Source of the DNA: Novosphingobium sp. 9U
GTDB lineage: Bacteria; Pseudomonadota; Alphaproteobacteria; Sphingomonadales; Sphingomonadaceae
DNA length: 64,000 nucleotides
Direction of reading: 5' to 3'
Assembly (NCBI RefSeq): GCF_902506425.1
Contig: NZ_LR732525.1
Coordinates: forward strand, 1-64,000
Shown here: in pieces, positions 17,842 to 25,822 of the stretch
Layout: the number at the start of each line of letters is the position of its first letter
How positions within the stretch are numbered: the first letter of the stretch is position 1
Notes under the pieces: model-generated
Told to the model about the DNA's origin: nothing
Databases searched by the model: none
Seen by the model: only the letters and a program-made list of their open reading frames with translations
Translations under genes and position numbers: made by a program

Positions 17842-19389
17842 TCATTCCCCCACGTGCAGCGTCGCCGGGCCGGGGCCAGCGTCGCCCGCCTTGTTGCCAG
17901 TCCGCATGAACAGGACCAGCGGCACCAGCGCCATCGCGATGACGAACACCAGGTGGTACATGCTCACGTCGCCCACCATCGAGGCCTGGCGTCCGATCTC
18001 GGCGTTGAGCGCCGCGAGTGCCTCGGTCGAGCCGAAGTCCAGGTCTGGGCGTGCCCATTGCAGCGTCGGATTGTCCGGCCTGACGCCTTGCACCAGTTGG
18101 GCGCGCGATCCGGCGACGTAGTGCGTCAGCTGGTAGTTCAGCACCGAGATGCCCACCGCGTTGCCGACATTGCGCGTCAGCGCGTACATCGCCGCGCCCT
18201 CGTTGCGCATGGTGGGCGACAGCGTCGAGAACACGATGATCGAGAGCGGCACGAACATCAGCCCGCCGCCAAACCCTTGCACGAAGCCGGCGATCAGCAG
18301 CGTGCGCTCGTCCACGTACAAGTCGATGTGCGAATACATCAGCATCGACAGCGCGGTGATGACGAGGCCGACCACCAGCAGCACGCGCGTGTCCAGGATC
18401 GCGACCAGGCGGGTGACGATCAGCATCGCGACCAGCGTTCCCAGCGCACGGGGCAGGCCGACCATCCCGGTGTGGAACGCGGAGTACCCCAGCAGCGACT
18501 GCGTCATCACTACGATCATCGGTAGCGTGGCGAACGCGACCACACCGATGGCGATGCTGAAGATCGCGCCGATGGCGAAGTTGCGGTCGGCGAACAGCTC
18601 GGGCCGGATGAAGGTGTTCTTTGCGGTGAACATGTGCACCAGCGTCAGCCAGAAGGCGATCGCGGCGATCAGCGCGGTCACGCGGATCTCGTTGCTATCG
18701 AACCAGTCGAGGTGTTCGCCGCGATCGAGCACCAGCTGCAGCGCGGCCAGCGCGATGGAGATCGTCACGAAGCCGAACATGTCGAACCGCGCGCGGTGGG
18801 TGGTGGAGGAGGGGAGGAATGCCAGCATGCCGAAGAACGAGATGATCCCGAACGGCACGTTGATGAAGAACACCCACCGCCACGACAGCGCGTCGGTCAG
18901 GTAGCCGCCCACCGTGGGCCCGATGATCGGCCCGGCCATGGAGCCGAGCGCGAAGATCACCATGGCCTTGGCGTGTTCCTCTGGCGGGTTGATGTCGAGC
19001 AGGATCGCCTGGCTCAGCGGCACCAGGCTCGCTCCGCAGGCGCCTTGCAGGAAGCGCGCGAAGATGATCGTCGGCAGGTCGTTCGCCATGCCGCACAGGG
19101 CCGAGGCTACGGTGAAGCCGAACACCGAGGTGACCATCACCATCTTGCGCCCGAACCGACCCGCCAGCCAGCCCGACAGCGGCGTGGCGATCGCGCCGGC
19201 GACGAGGTAGCTGGTCAGCACCCAGAGCACCTGCTCTTGCGAGGCGGAGAGGCTGGCGCTCATGTGCGGCAGCGCGACGTTGGCGATGGTGATGTCCACC
19301 GCGACCATGATCGAGGCGATCATCGCGGGCACGGTGATCAGCATCCGCCGGGCGGGGCTCGGATAGCTGTGCGGCTCGGCTGGCGACAT
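17842..19389 (-). CDS. emrB: DHA2-family MFS multidrug efflux pump (EmrB-like)
   Basis: A 515-residue inner-membrane transporter of the 14-helix drug:H+ antiporter family. Visible hallmarks are the motif-A-like stretch GWLAGRFGRKMVMV after helix 2, a proline/glycine-rich motif-C region (LGSMAGPIIGPTVGGYLTD) in helix 5, and WRWVFFINVPFG. It would export hydrophobic drugs together with the membrane-fusion protein and the outer-membrane factor on either side. It is separated from the adaptor gene by 12 bases and is nearly contiguous with the outer-membrane gene. The symbol is by family analogy. Confidence 0.92.
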   Translation of the reverse strand: MSPAEPHSYPSPARRMLITVPAMIASIMVAVDITIANVALPHMSASLSASQEQVLWVLTSYLVAGAIATPLSGWLAGRFGRKMVMVTSVFGFTVASALCGMANDLPTIIFARFLQGACGASLVPLSQAILLDINPPEEHAKAMVIFALGSMAGPIIGPTVGGYLTDALSWRWVFFINVPFGIISFFGMLAFLPSSTTHRARFDMFGFVTISIALAALQLVLDRGEHLDWFDSNEIRVTALIAAIAFWLTLVHMFTAKNTFIRPELFADRNFAIGAIFSIAIGVVAFATLPMIVVMTQSLLGYSAFHTGMVGLPRALGTLVAMLIVTRLVAILDTRVLLVVGLVITALSMLMYSHIDLYVDERTLLIAGFVQGFGGGLMFVPLSIIVFSTLSPTMRNEGAAMYALTRNVGNAVGISVLNYQLTHYVAGSRAQLVQGVRPDNPTLQWARPDLDFGSTEALAALNAEIGRQASMVGDVSMYHLVFVIAMALVPLVLFMRTGNKAGDAGPGPATLHVGE

Positions 19390-19401
19390 CGTACCCGGTG
19401 C

Positions 19402-20514
19402 CTACTTGGCGGCGGCGCTGGCGGTCGCGGTGTCTGGCCCGAACAGGTGCCGCTCGTACCCGGTGTCGACCGAGACGCTGACGCTGAGCCCGGCGCTGAG
19501 CGGCAGGCCGGCGGGCGGGTTGTCGATGGTCACCTGTACCGGCAGACGCTGCACCACTTTCACCCAGTTTCCGGTGGCGTTCTCCGCGGGCAGGACCGAG
19601 AAGCTGGAGCCGGTGCCGGGGCTGAAGCTCTCGACATGGCCGCGCAGCGCCTGGTCGGGGAACGCGTCGATCTCGATCGTGGCGGGCTGGCCCACGCGCA
19701 TGTGGCGCAGCTGGTCTTCCTTGAAGTTCGCTTGCACCCAGTATCTGAGGCCCGTCATCATGAACACCGGACGGCCCGGCTGCACATAGTTGCCGACCTG
19801 CAGCTGGTTGACGCGGGTCACCACCCCATCCTGCGGCGCGCGCACGACGGTGTAGGCGAGGTTGATGCGCGCCTGATTGAGCCGGGCCGAGGCGCTCTGG
19901 ACGCCGGGCTGCGCATCGGCTCCGCCGGCGGGCAGGCGTGCGCGCAGGCTCTCCGCCTTGGCACGCGCGGAGGCAATGGCGTCGCGCGCCGTGCGCACGT
20001 TGGTGTCGGCCTGGTCGGCTTGCGCGCGCGAGGATATGCCTTCGCCCAGCAGCGAGCGCTGGCGGGCTGCCTCGCTGCGCGCGAAGTCATAGCGGGCCTC
20101 CTCGGCGCTGATGTCGGCAAGCGCTTCCTGGTAGTCGGCGCGCAGCGAGCCGACGCTGGTGCGCGCACCGCCGAGCTCGGCCTCCGCTTGGCGCACGGCG
20201 GCCTGGTAGGTGTCGCCTTCGATGCGGAACAGCACCTGGCCTTTGCGCACGCGCTGGTTCTCGCGCACTTCGACCGCCGTCACGCGGCCGGGGATGCTGG
20301 GAGCGATCGCCACAAGCCCAGCCTGCAGCGAGGCATTGTCGGTCGACTCGTAGCGGCCGCCGCTCAGGTAGAACCACAAGGCGCCCGCCAGCACCACCGC
20401 AGGGCCCGCAATCATCAGGATCGGCCGCAAGGCACGGCGGCGCCCGCGTACCTGGTGATCGCTGGCCGTGACTTCGTGCGAAGCCTCGACGGCTATGGGG
20501 CTCTCCGCGTTCAT
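19402..20514 (-). CDS. emrA: HlyD-family efflux adaptor (EmrA-like)
   Basis: A 370-residue membrane-fusion protein: a short cytoplasmic N-terminus, one transmembrane helix near residues 32-50 (LMIAGPAVVLAGALWFYL), then biotinyl-lipoyl-like and coiled-coil regions (VEVRENQRVRKGQVLFRI, AELGGARTSVGSLRADYQEA) and a barrel domain. It bridges the inner-membrane pump and the outer-membrane channel. It is the first gene of the operon, and AGGAAAA lies just before the ATG. The 78-bp region up to the divergent phosphatase gene holds a perfect inverted repeat that could be the operator. Confidence 0.92.
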   Translation of the reverse strand: MNAESPIAVEASHEVTASDHQVRGRRRALRPILMIAGPAVVLAGALWFYLSGGRYESTDNASLQAGLVAIAPSIPGRVTAVEVRENQRVRKGQVLFRIEGDTYQAAVRQAEAELGGARTSVGSLRADYQEALADISAEEARYDFARSEAARQRSLLGEGISSRAQADQADTNVRTARDAIASARAKAESLRARLPAGGADAQPGVQSASARLNQARINLAYTVVRAPQDGVVTRVNQLQVGNYVQPGRPVFMMTGLRYWVQANFKEDQLRHMRVGQPATIEIDAFPDQALRGHVESFSPGTGSSFSVLPAENATGNWVKVVQRLPVQVTIDNPPAGLPLSAGLSVSVSVDTGYERHLFGPDTATASAAAK

Positions 20515-20542
20515 CGTTTTTCCTGTATCCCGGTGCGGCGGG

Positions 20543-20566
20543 CGATACTAAGCTAGGATAGTATCG
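20543..20566. promoter_or_regulatory. Inverted-repeat operator candidate for emrA
   Basis: Perfect 8-bp arms CGATACTA (20543-20550) and TAGTATCG (20559-20566) with an 8-base spacer, in the divergent region between emrA and the phosphatase gene. The shape resembles TetR-family operators. No regulator gene is adjacent. Confidence 0.55.
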
Positions 20567-20592
20567 GCAAGTGATGTTCGGAGAGCAAGCCT

Positions 20593-21369
20593 TTGGATCG
20601 GGTCCTGGCGCTGCAAGGCGTGCACAATTTTCGCGATTACGGCGGATACGCGGTGGCAGGCGGCGGACGCCTGAAACGCGGCGTGCTGTGGCGCTCGGGC
20701 CAGCACCATGGCGCCACCGATAATGACTTGAAGGCGATCGCCGCGCTGGGGCTGACGGCGGTATTCGACTTGCGCTCCAACCGCGAGCGGACCAGCCATC
20801 CATGCCGGCGGCCCGCGGGTTTCGTGGCCCAGATCCACCACGCGGCCGACCCGGCCGCGGTGAGCGCGCCCCATGTCGCGGCCGCGCAGACGGCTCGCCA
20901 GCGCACGCCTGAAGGCACGCGCGAGAGCCTGCGCCGCAACTACGGCAGCATCGCTTTCCGCCCCGAGCTGCAAGCCATGACCGCACGGCTGATCGCCACT
21001 GCGGCGGCGGGCGAGGGGCCTAGCCTGGTGAACTGCATGGCCGGCAAGGACCGCACCGGAATCGCCGTGGCGATGCTCCAACTCGCCGCCGGCGTCCACC
21101 GTGACGACGTGATCGAGGACTACCTGCTGACCAACACCGCCGGCGACGTCGAAGCACGCATCCTCGCCGGCATGGAGACGATCCGCGCCGTCACCGGGCA
21201 GGCTGACGAGGCCTCCATGCGCGTGCTTATGGGAGTGGAGGCGGAGTACCTCGAAGCGGCTTTCGCGGCGATCGAGGACAAGCATGGCTCGCTCGACGCA
21301 TACCTGGAGCAAACGCTCGGAGCGGATGCGGACATGCGCGAGCGGCTGCGTGAGGCCTTGGTCGAGTAG
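20593..21369 (+). CDS. Tyrosine-protein phosphatase (Y_phosphatase3 family)
   Basis: A 258-residue dual-specificity-like phosphatase. The catalytic P-loop reads CMAGKDRTG (Cx5R) near residue 150, and the N-terminus has the family phrase HNFRDYGGYAV with FDLRSNRER further on. Such proteins hydrolyse phosphotyrosine or phosphoinositides. The start is TTG at 20593, supported by GGAGAG eight bases upstream and by the lack of an in-frame ATG before the conserved N-terminus. It is divergent from the efflux operon. Confidence 0.88.
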   Translation: MDRVLALQGVHNFRDYGGYAVAGGGRLKRGVLWRSGQHHGATDNDLKAIAALGLTAVFDLRSNRERTSHPCRRPAGFVAQIHHAADPAAVSAPHVAAAQTARQRTPEGTRESLRRNYGSIAFRPELQAMTARLIATAAAGEGPSLVNCMAGKDRTGIAVAMLQLAAGVHRDDVIEDYLLTNTAGDVEARILAGMETIRAVTGQADEASMRVLMGVEAEYLEAAFAAIEDKHGSLDAYLEQTLGADADMRERLREALVE

Positions 21370-21485
21370 CTGGGGGCAGCATTCGGCTTTTGTTCGGTGC
21401 CGTCAGGAAAAACGGCATCGCTTCAGCATCGCCATGCTGAAGGAAGTCAGCCGACGATCTTGTCGTTTTCGAATCGTTGAGGAAG

Positions 21486-22226
21486 ATGGAGAAGAGCATG
21501 GCGGACAAGGTGATCGCGATTACGGGTGCAAGCAGCGGCATCGGCGAGGCGACAGCCCGGCTTCTGGCTCGGAGCGGCGCAAAGCTGGTTCTGGGTGCGC
21601 GCCGCATGGAGCGCCTCAACGCGCTGGTTGCCGACATCGAGGCGCAGGGCGGCGCGGCCATCGCGCTCCGGCTGGACGTCACCGATCGCGCGGAAACGCA
21701 GGCCTACATCGGCGCCGCCGTGGAGCGGTTCGGGCGGATCGACGTCCTGGTGAACAATGCCGGCATCATGAAGCTGGCGCCTCTCGCCGAGGCGAAGCAG
21801 GACGACTGGGATCGCATGATCGACGTCAACTTGCGCGGCGCGCTGAACGGGATCGCTGCCGCGCTGCCACACATGATGAAGCAGCAGTCCGGCCACATCA
21901 TCATGGTCGGCTCTACCTCGGGCCACCGCGTCGCCCCGATGAACGGCGTCTATGCGGCGACCAAGTTCGCGATCCGTGCCCTGGCAGAAAGCATTCGGAT
22001 CGAGGGCGGCTCGTCTGTACGCAGCACCTTGATCTCGCCGGGTGCCACGCACACGGAACTGGTCGAGAACATCGACCACCCGATGATCCGCGAAGCGCTC
22101 GCGTCGAGAATGGCCGACGCGCTGCCGGTGGATTCCATCGCCCGAGCCATTGCTTACGCCATCGAGCAACCGCACGAGGTAGACGTCAGCGAAGTGCTCG
22201 TACGTCCGCTGAAGTTGAAAGACTGA
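21486..22226 (+). CDS. Short-chain dehydrogenase/reductase (SDR)
   Basis: A classical SDR of about 246 residues. It has the cofactor motif TGASSGIG near residue 14, NNAG near 88, the catalytic Ser in MVGSTSG and the YAATK active-site motif near 160. An Arg pair after the first strand (GARRME) suggests NADP preference. The start is ambiguous: TTG 21477, ATG 21486 (GAGGA upstream) or ATG 21498 (GGAGA upstream). The substrate is unknown. Confidence 0.9.
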   Translation: MEKSMADKVIAITGASSGIGEATARLLARSGAKLVLGARRMERLNALVADIEAQGGAAIALRLDVTDRAETQAYIGAAVERFGRIDVLVNNAGIMKLAPLAEAKQDDWDRMIDVNLRGALNGIAAALPHMMKQQSGHIIMVGSTSGHRVAPMNGVYAATKFAIRALAESIRIEGGSSVRSTLISPGATHTELVENIDHPMIREALASRMADALPVDSIARAIAYAIEQPHEVDVSEVLVRPLKLKD

Positions 22227-22487
22227 TCGCCGATAGCGGGGTCAAGGGGCAAGCGTTTGCACACTTCCGATCGCCCAGCCATCTGGCTGGCCTGTCAGCA
22301 GATGAGTAGCAGGCGGCGTCGACCCATTCCGATCGTCCGCTTGGTCGGGCGGCGTCTTGGAAGCGGACCGGCGGCTTACGCTTACTTGCGGTCATTCAGC
22401 GTACGGGCGATGCTGAGCGATGCGCTGTTATCATGTTCTCGTTCACGGCAAGCTGAGAAGAACCCTGCTGGCGTCGAACTCGGCGCG

Positions 22488-22715
22488 ATGCAGCCAGCAG
22501 GCTTCTACTGTCATCGCTATCTTCTCGCAGCCGACGAGGACGAGGCGACCGTGAAAGCTTTCCGTCGAGTAGGGGACAATCTCGACCGGGAGTTCGGCTG
22601 GGTTTCCAACGGTGCTGCTTCCCTCCACCTTGAAGCAGAAGAGATATCGATTGCGCCGATACGCAAGGTGCTCAAGCCAGACAACAAGGGGCATACCTTT
22701 TACACCGACGAGTGA
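22488..22715 (+). CDS. Small hypothetical protein
   Basis: A possible 75-residue protein (MQPAGFYCHRYLLAADEDE... ending HTFYTDE). The amino-acid make-up is protein-like, unlike the Arg-rich shadow frames around it. The frame is open for a further 77 codons upstream, but that part looks non-coding. No clear ribosome site precedes the ATG. It could be the remnant of a longer gene. No family was recognised. Confidence 0.4.
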   Translation: MQPAGFYCHRYLLAADEDEATVKAFRRVGDNLDREFGWVSNGAASLHLEAEEISIAPIRKVLKPDNKGHTFYTDE

Positions 22716-22811
22716 TGGCAGCCAACACTCCGTCACTGTCGTTCAACCCGGCGCTTGTCGATCCGGAGAACGGTCAGGCTGCTCACGCCCAGTTGCGGTC
22801 ATTTCAGTTTA

Positions 22812-23177
22812 TCAACGACGGCGTGTCACCGTGAGGGCCTCGTCTATCCTCCAGCCGTCGCTCCCCCGCACCATCCGTGCAACGGTGTGAGCGTTCCTGC
22901 TCCGGTACTGAACCACGAACGCGCAGTTGATCGTAGTTGGATCTTTCGAGCTTTCATTAGGCAATGCGTCACTGCACAACACGTCGGCAATTCGCCTAAT
23001 CCGTTCTGAGTGCACCAAAATAACGCTGTTCGGATCGTCTTGTGCGGCTTGGTTGGCCACCGCCTGAACGACCGCGCCATCGCGGCTACGAACTGCGGCT
23101 AATAGTTGCTCATCAGTCGGGCACAACATCGGCGCGGCACAGCGGCTCACACTTGCCAAGATCAACAAAGGGAGCAA
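22812..23177 (-). CDS. Hypothetical secreted protein
   Basis: A 121-residue protein beginning with a short hydrophobic leader (LLPLLILASVSRCAAP) that could be a signal or lipoprotein peptide, followed by a soluble domain (TDEQLLAAVRSRDGAVVQAV, later RNAHTVARMVRGSDGWRID). The start is TTG at 23177: an exact AGGAGG ribosome site lies 8 bases before it (23186-23191 on the minus strand), and an in-frame stop lies just upstream. That site is the main support for a real gene. No family was recognised. Confidence 0.55.
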   Translation of the reverse strand: MLPLLILASVSRCAAPMLCPTDEQLLAAVRSRDGAVVQAVANQAAQDDPNSVILVHSERIRRIADVLCSDALPNESSKDPTTINCAFVVQYRSRNAHTVARMVRGSDGWRIDEALTVTRRR

Positions 23178-23219
23178 CAGCGTGTCCTCCTAGCTGTCAA
23201 GAACGCTATCGAAATCAGT

Positions 23220-23243
23220 GGCAGCTAGCCACCCTTAGCTGCC
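23220..23243. terminator. Hairpin
   Basis: Perfect 8-bp stem GGCAGCTA/TAGCTGCC with an 8-base loop and no T-run. It abuts the dispersed inverted-repeat element at 23242. Confidence 0.35.
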
Positions 23244-23378
23244 GTCACCCTGAACTTGTTTCAGGGTCTATTTCGCCTCGTAGCTCGGTGCCTCGACTGG
23301 CGAGCCGGTGCTTCGATTACACCCGCAATGGTCGGGCCAAGCGGCACGATGGATCCTGAAACGAGTTCAGGATGACGG
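23242..23378. repeat. MITE-like element with 31-bp imperfect terminal inverted repeats
   Basis: The left end, CCGTCACCCTGAACTTGTTT and onward, is matched in reverse by the right end, whose complement reads CCGTCATCCTGAACTCGTTT. The ~75-bp interior has no gene. The right end joins directly onto the truncated GIY-YIG frame, so the element probably inserted there. Confidence 0.65.
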
Positions 23379-23387
23379 ATGGTAGAA

Positions 23388-23485
23388 GGGCAGCGACCGA
23401 GATCCGCGGTGACGCCGACGTACATGGTGCCGCGGTAGCGATCGGCCATGATGTAGACCCAGCCGCCTTTGTGTTCGCGGTCCAT
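23388..23485 (-). pseudogene. GIY-YIG nuclease gene fragment, truncated
   Basis: About 31 residues (MDREHKGGWVYIMADRYRGT, then MYVGVTADLGR) match the N-terminus of small stand-alone GIY-YIG endonucleases, with both halves of the GIY/YIG motif (VYI...YVG). The homology stops at an inverted-repeat element (23242-23378), after which the frame runs on into unrelated residues to 23261. The catalytic Arg and Glu downstream are lost, so it cannot be active. Confidence 0.7.
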
Positions 23486-23506
23486 GTCGTGCTCGGAAGA
23501 AAGCGG

Positions 23507-23527
23507 GTCCCGGGTCAAGCCCGGGAC
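23507..23527. repeat. Short dispersed palindrome GTCCCGGG
   Basis: Perfect 8-bp stem GTCCCGGG/CCCGGGAC with loop TCAAG, followed by GACG. A related hairpin ending CCCGGGGACGACG lies downstream of infC (51989-52018). Such palindromes are common between alphaproteobacterial genes. Confidence 0.55.
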
Positions 23528-23601
23528 GACGATGTGGATGAAGTGAGCAAACCCAATGTTTCGCTATCTCGCAACATCGTCTTCAATCCCCGCAGCCACC
23601 T

Positions 23602-24474
23602 TTACAAAAACCCTCGCACATCCTTCATGAACCGCGCGAACTGGTCGTGGTGCAGCCAATGGCCGGCGTCTTCGTATTCCAGCAGCGTCGCGTCGGCGAA
23701 GTGGTCGAGCCGGCCGTCGCCTGCGGGGGAGCTGGCGAAGCTGTCCTTGCCCCACAGAAGCAGGACGGGGCAGGTGATGGCCGACCACAACGCGACCTTC
23801 TCCTCGAAGGTGATGTCGGCGGTGCTCCAGACGTTGAGGTAATTGTCGAACTTCCAGCTCCAGGTGCCGTCCTCGTTACGGGTGGCGCCGTGGATGGTGA
23901 GGTGGCGGGCCTGATCGTCGGTGAGGAAGCCGTTCTCCGCCTTCATCCGCTCGTAGGCGTCGCGCAAGGTGGCATAGCGGCGTGGGGTGCGGCCGGCGGC
24001 GCGGCGCTTGTCGTCGATCCACTTGCGCAGGCGATCGGGCGCGTCGCCGCCTTCCATCTCGCGCTGCACGTCCACCGGCGGACCAAGGCCTTCGATGTTG
24101 ACCAGCTTGCGCACCTTATCGGGATAGAGCCCGGTGAAGCGCGTGGCGATGTTGCCGCCCAGCGAATGCGAGATGATCGTCACCTGATCGTAGCCGAGCG
24201 TGTGCACCAGCTGCGCGAAGTCGTAGACGAAGGCGTCCATGCCGTAGTGGCCCTCGGGCGACCAGTCGCTGTCGCCATGGCCGCGCAAGTCGGGCGCGAT
24301 GACGTGCCACTCGCGGCGCAGCTCCTGCGCCACCCAGTCCCAGCTGCGGCAATGGTCGCGCCCGCCGTGCTGCAGGATCAGCGGCGGCGCCTCGGGGTTG
24401 CCCCAATCGACGTAGTTGAGGCGCAGGCGCTGCGAGACGAAGCGGTTGGAGGTGGGCCCGGGAAAACTGTCCAT
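23602..24474 (-). CDS. Alpha/beta-fold hydrolase
   Basis: A 290-residue hydrolase with the full catalytic set: oxyanion HGG (LILQHGGRDH), nucleophile Ser in SHSLGG near residue 107, acidic residue in LLWGKDSF, and His in AGHWLHHD. This layout fits esterases, lactonases or C-C bond hydrolases. It is the last gene of the P450 side of the catabolic cluster, 22 bases after the P450 stop, so the three genes MFS-P450-hydrolase are probably one transcript. The substrate is unknown. Confidence 0.88.
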   Translation of the reverse strand: MDSFPGPTSNRFVSQRLRLNYVDWGNPEAPPLILQHGGRDHCRSWDWVAQELRREWHVIAPDLRGHGDSDWSPEGHYGMDAFVYDFAQLVHTLGYDQVTIISHSLGGNIATRFTGLYPDKVRKLVNIEGLGPPVDVQREMEGGDAPDRLRKWIDDKRRAAGRTPRRYATLRDAYERMKAENGFLTDDQARHLTIHGATRNEDGTWSWKFDNYLNVWSTADITFEEKVALWSAITCPVLLLWGKDSFASSPAGDGRLDHFADATLLEYEDAGHWLHHDQFARFMKDVRGFL

Positions 24475-24496
24475 GCCGCCTCGTAAGGCGAGACGT

Positions 24497-25822
24497 CTAT
24501 CGCAGCAACACCTGCAGCGCGGAGACGCCCTGTTGCTCCAGCCCGCCGGTCATGAACGGAGCAGGGGCGGACGGGTCGAGCCGCAGGTTCGGGAAGTGAT
24601 CGAGCAGGGCATTCACCGCTCGGTCGATCTCGACGCGTGCGACGTTCATGCCCAGACACCGGTGGGTACCGAGCCCGAACGCCATGTTGGTCAGCTTGGG
24701 GCGCGACATGTCGAACTCGTCAGGCCGGTCCCAGCGCGCGGGATCTCGGTTGGCGGGACCGAGGCCGAGTTCCAGCACCGATCCTGCGGCGATGTGGTGG
24801 CCGTAGAACTCGGTATCCTTCATCACCATGCGGTAGAAGTAGGGCGCGGTGGGGTTCCAGCGCAGGCCCTCCTCGACGGCGTCGTCGATCAGCGCCCGGT
24901 TCGCCTTCACGGCCTCGAACTGGTCGCGGTGGGTGAGAAGCGCGAACAGAGTGATGCCCATCTGCCGCCACGAGGTGCCGCCGCCGGCGACCATGACCAG
25001 CTTGGCATGGGTCATGATCTCGCGATCGGTGAGCGGGCGGGGCTCCTCGCCCGGCAGCATAAGCCGGGTGCCGATAAGGAAGCTGATCAGGTCGTCCTGC
25101 GGCTCGGCACGGCGTGCGGCGATCAGGCCGAGCAGCGTCTCCTCGACCACGCGGGCGTTGCGGACCCGATCCTCCATGCTGATGTTGCGACTGGAGCTGG
25201 TGGAGTTCAGGTAAGCGTGGCGGAAGCGCAGCGCCTCGTCGCCGTCCAGGCCGATCGCGGTCGTGATGGTGTAGACCGGGATGCGCGCGCAGTAGTCCAG
25301 GTTGAGGTCGGCGCGGTCGCCGGTGGCCATGCGCTCGATCAGGCGCTCGACGATGCCGTCGATGGTGCGCGTGCGCCACCAGCCGAGCGCCTCGGGCATC
25401 AGGAACTTGGGCTGGATCGTGCGCCGGTAACCGCGGTGCATCGGCGGATCCATCTCGAGGATGCCCATGGTGCGCTCGCCCGCGGGATTGGGGTGGCCCT
25501 GCACGGTGTTGGAGAACGTCGCTGGGTCGCGGAAGGCAGCCTCGCAAGCATCGTAGGTCAGTACGCTCCAGTGCTGGCGCCCCTTGGCGTAGACGTGGCG
25601 GTCATGCTCGGGCAGGTCCAGGATCTCGCGCAGCTTGCCTTTGTGCACCGGGGCTTGGGCGCGCAAGCGGTGGACGCGCGGCATGACGGTGCTGACGTCG
25701 ATGAAGTTGCCCACAGACTCCGCTTCCTTGCGGACGTCGTAGAGTTCTTCGTAAAGCGGGTCGTCGGCGACCAGGACGTCGTCAAGCATGCGCAGGTTCT
25801 CCGGCTTGGCGGGCGATGGCAA
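24497..25822 (-). CDS. Cytochrome P450
   Basis: A 441-residue soluble bacterial monooxygenase. The heme-thiolate signature FGLGTHRCLG lies near residue 390, the I-helix reads VMVAGGGTSW (oxygen-activation AGxxT), and the ExxR of the K-helix is in EEGLRW. It has no membrane anchor. It would hydroxylate a hydrophobic substrate using a ferredoxin and reductase; neither gene is adjacent, although a ferredoxin reductase of suitable type lies at 2718-4025. The frame overlaps the end of the MFS gene by 41 bases; a start at 25789 would cut the overlap to 8. Confidence 0.93.
   Translation of the reverse strand: MPSPAKPENLRMLDDVLVADDPLYEELYDVRKEAESVGNFIDVSTVMPRVHRLRAQAPVHKGKLREILDLPEHDRHVYAKGRQHWSVLTYDACEAAFRDPATFSNTVQGHPNPAGERTMGILEMDPPMHRGYRRTIQPKFLMPEALGWWRTRTIDGIVERLIERMATGDRADLNLDYCARIPVYTITTAIGLDGDEALRFRHAYLNSTSSSRNISMEDRVRNARVVEETLLGLIAARRAEPQDDLISFLIGTRLMLPGEEPRPLTDREIMTHAKLVMVAGGGTSWRQMGITLFALLTHRDQFEAVKANRALIDDAVEEGLRWNPTAPYFYRMVMKDTEFYGHHIAAGSVLELGLGPANRDPARWDRPDEFDMSRPKLTNMAFGLGTHRCLGMNVARVEIDRAVNALLDHFPNLRLDPSAPAPFMTGGLEQQGVSALQVLLR

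Noticed and set aside
18634..20556. 640-codon frame antisense to the emrAB genes
   Set aside because: Arg/His/Gly-rich shadow of two clearly coding genes.
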